Assembly: GCA_963801105.1 (NCBI GenBank)
Contig: CAWDDH010000003.1
Location: 2,604,001 to 2,668,000, forward strand
Direction: 5' to 3'
Length of the DNA stretch: 64,000 nucleotides
From: JAENVU01 sp963801105
GTDB lineage: Bacteria > Actinomycetota > Acidimicrobiia > IMCC26256 > JAENVU01
A program made the position numbers and the translations under genes. A model generated the notes under the pieces. It did no database searches. It had not been told where the DNA came from and worked only from the letters and a program-made list of their open reading frames with translations. Below, piece by piece: positions 62,671 to 64,000 of the stretch (position 1 is the first letter of the stretch; each line of letters opens with the position of its first letter).

Positions 62671-63552
62671 ATGGTCGATGCCGTCGACGAGGTGAGTGAC
62701 GCGCTCGCGGCGCACGAATATCTTGCCGACGTCGGCCTGGCCACCGCGGTGTACCTCGCGATCGAGCTCGCCCGTCCGTTGCTCCTCGAGGGTGAGGCCG
62801 GCGTCGGCAAGACCGAGCTCGCGAAGGTGCTCGCCCGGTGGCGGGGCACCGAGCTGCTCCGGCTGCAGTGCTACGAGGGCATCGACACCGGTCAGGCCCT
62901 CTACGAGTGGGACTACCCGCGCCAGCTCCTGCACCTTCGCGCCACCGAGGCCGCCGGGCGGCCCGTGGACGAGGACGAGCTCTACACCGAGCGGTTCCTC
63001 GTCCGGCGTCCGCTGCTCCGCGCGATCGACCACCGCGGCCGGCCGCCGGTGCTCCTCATCGACGAGATCGACCGCGCCGACGACGAGTTCGAGGCGTTCC
63101 TGCTCGAGCTGCTGTCCGACTACACGATCACCATCCCCGAGCTCGGGGAGGTGCGCGCGGAGACCCCGCCGATCGTGGTGCTGACCTCGAACCGCACCCG
63201 GGACGTCCACGACGCGCTCAAGCGGCGCTGCCTCTACCACTGGATCGACCACCCCGACTTCGAGCGCGAGGTCGCGATCGTGCGCACGAAGGTGCCCGGC
63301 GTGGCCGAGGCCCTCGCGCGCGAGGTCGCCGGTGCGGTCGCGGTGCTCCGCGGGCTCGACCTCGCGAAGCCACCGGGCGTGGCCGAGACGATCGACTGGG
63401 CGGCGGCGCTCGAGCGCCTCGGGCGGGCCCGGCTCGACGAGGCGTCCGTGGACGCCACGCTCGGCGTGGTGCTCAAGTACCGGGAGGACCACGCGCGCGT
63501 CCGCGAGCACGGCCTCGACCGGCTCGTCGGCGCGGGTGGCCGCAGTGGCTGA
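62671..63552 (+). CDS. MoxR-family AAA+ ATPase
   Basis: 293 residues. Walker A is LLEGEAGVGKTELAKVLA near residue 35-52, and Walker B is PPVLLIDEIDRADDEFEAFLLELLSD. Sensor 1 is VVLTSNRTRDVHDALKRRCLYHW, with a C-terminal lid. MoxR ATPases work with a VWA-domain protein to insert metals or remodel target enzymes. The next gene encodes such a partner and overlaps by 8 bases. The CoxD/CoxE pair of CO dehydrogenase maturation is the closest named example. Confidence 0.9.
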   Translation: MVDAVDEVSDALAAHEYLADVGLATAVYLAIELARPLLLEGEAGVGKTELAKVLARWRGTELLRLQCYEGIDTGQALYEWDYPRQLLHLRATEAAGRPVDEDELYTERFLVRRPLLRAIDHRGRPPVLLIDEIDRADDEFEAFLLELLSDYTITIPELGEVRAETPPIVVLTSNRTRDVHDALKRRCLYHWIDHPDFEREVAIVRTKVPGVAEALAREVAGAVAVLRGLDLAKPPGVAETIDWAAALERLGRARLDEASVDATLGVVLKYREDHARVREHGLDRLVGAGGRSG

Positions 63553-64000
63553 GCACGACCGCGCACCTGCGGTCCACCCGAGCGGCGGGATCGATCCGGC
63601 GCGCGCGGTCGTGGGCTTTGCCCGCCTGCTCCGCGCGGCGGGCCTGAGCGTCTCCACCGACAGCGTGCTGCTCTTCGCCCGGGCCCTGACCGCGGTCGGG
63701 TGGGCCCGCGGTGACCGCGTCTACTGGGCGGCGCGGGCCTCGCTCTGCCGGCGCGTGGAGGACGAGGTGCGGTTCGACGAGTGTTTCCGGGGTTGGTTCG
63801 CCGACCTGCCGGCCGGGATCGCGCCGAGCGAGGTGCCGGTCGAGGCCGTCCTGGCGCGGGACGGCCTCGAGGACGACCGTGGGGAGGACGGCGCGGTGCG
63901 TGACGATCCCGCCGACGTCCCGGTGTTGACGCTGCGCTTCAGCCGCGCGGAGGTGCTCGCGCACCGGGACTTCGCCAGCTACACCGAGGCCGAGCACGAG
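63545..64000 (+). CDS. CoxE-like VWA-domain protein (N-terminal part, cut by window end)
   Basis: 152 codons are visible. The N-terminus (VVGFARLLRAAGLSVSTDSVLLFARALTAV, then RVYWAARASLCRRVEDEVRFDECFRGWF) matches the region preceding the VWA domain of CoxE-type proteins. The VWA domain itself would lie beyond the window. The GTG start is within the MoxR gene (8-base overlap), the normal arrangement for this partner pair. The target enzyme is not visible here. Confidence 0.78.
   Translation, partial: MAEHDRAPAVHPSGGIDPARAVVGFARLLRAAGLSVSTDSVLLFARALTAVGWARGDRVYWAARASLCRRVEDEVRFDECFRGWFADLPAGIAPSEVPVEAVLARDGLEDDRGEDGAVRDDPADVPVLTLRFSRAEVLAHRDFASYTEAEHE

Overview
The window is high-GC DNA from an actinomycete-type bacterium, most likely a member of the Acidimicrobiia or a related deep lineage of Actinomycetota. 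This is inferred from gene order and protein families; there is no rRNA gene to confirm it. GTG starts are common, genes are tightly packed and many overlap by 4 or 8 bases. The backbone follows the actinobacterial order known from Mycobacterium tuberculosis Rv1692-Rv1713: HAD phosphatase, tlyA, nadK, recN, steA, steB, pyrG, xerD, scpA, scpB, rluB, cmk, der. Lineage-specific genes are inserted at several points.

Layout. 1-6.2 kb holds cell-envelope glycosyltransferases: an AftD-like arabinofuranosyltransferase read in four pieces, and a GT39-like membrane enzyme. 6.3-9.6 kb has a small SSB-like OB-fold protein and korAB (2-oxoacid:ferredoxin oxidoreductase). 9.6-13.0 kb carries an OafA-type acyltransferase with SGNH domain and a DUF1015 gene on the minus strand. 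13.0-20.6 kb is the HAD/phasin-like/tlyA/nadK/recN/steA/steB/MraY-like run. 20.5-23.5 kb holds two tandem paralogous membrane glycosyltransferases, each 502 residues, on the minus strand. 23.7-32.5 kb has pyrG, xerD, a DksA-like zinc protein, a site-2 protease, an HD protein, a six-repeat neocarzinostatin-like secreted protein with a histidine-rich tail, a TMEM175-like channel and trpS. 32.5-39.0 kb is scpA-scpB-rluB-aroH-tyrA-aroA-cmk-plsC, combining chromosome segregation with tyrosine and shikimate synthesis. 39.0-43.3 kb has a CopD-like protein, ispH, a DUF512 Fe-S/PDZ protein and der. 43.4-47.6 kb has a beta-propeller lipoprotein, HMG-CoA lyase, an acyl-CoA carboxyltransferase and a zinc-ribbon membrane protein.

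A tRNA-Pro(GGG) at 47.66 kb precedes a region of less typical composition. This region holds a broken OafA-like acyltransferase and a divergent CsrA-like protein. Then come a 1299-residue PKD-repeat secreted protein, hemolysin III, an MBL-fold protein, an MtrAB-LpqB-like signalling operon, a saccharopine dehydrogenase-like enzyme, an E2-acyltransferase-fold protein, a gamma-glutamyltransferase, and a MoxR ATPase/CoxE-like pair cut by the window end.

Two patterns run through the window. First, at least five genes, including the normally essential der, are interrupted by small indels, so sequence error is the first explanation to test. Second, about a dozen genes have a TAG-N-N-T hexamer (TAGCCT, TAGACT, TAGCGT, TAGCAT and similar) ending 6-9 bases before the start codon. 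That spacing is what leaderless transcription would produce.
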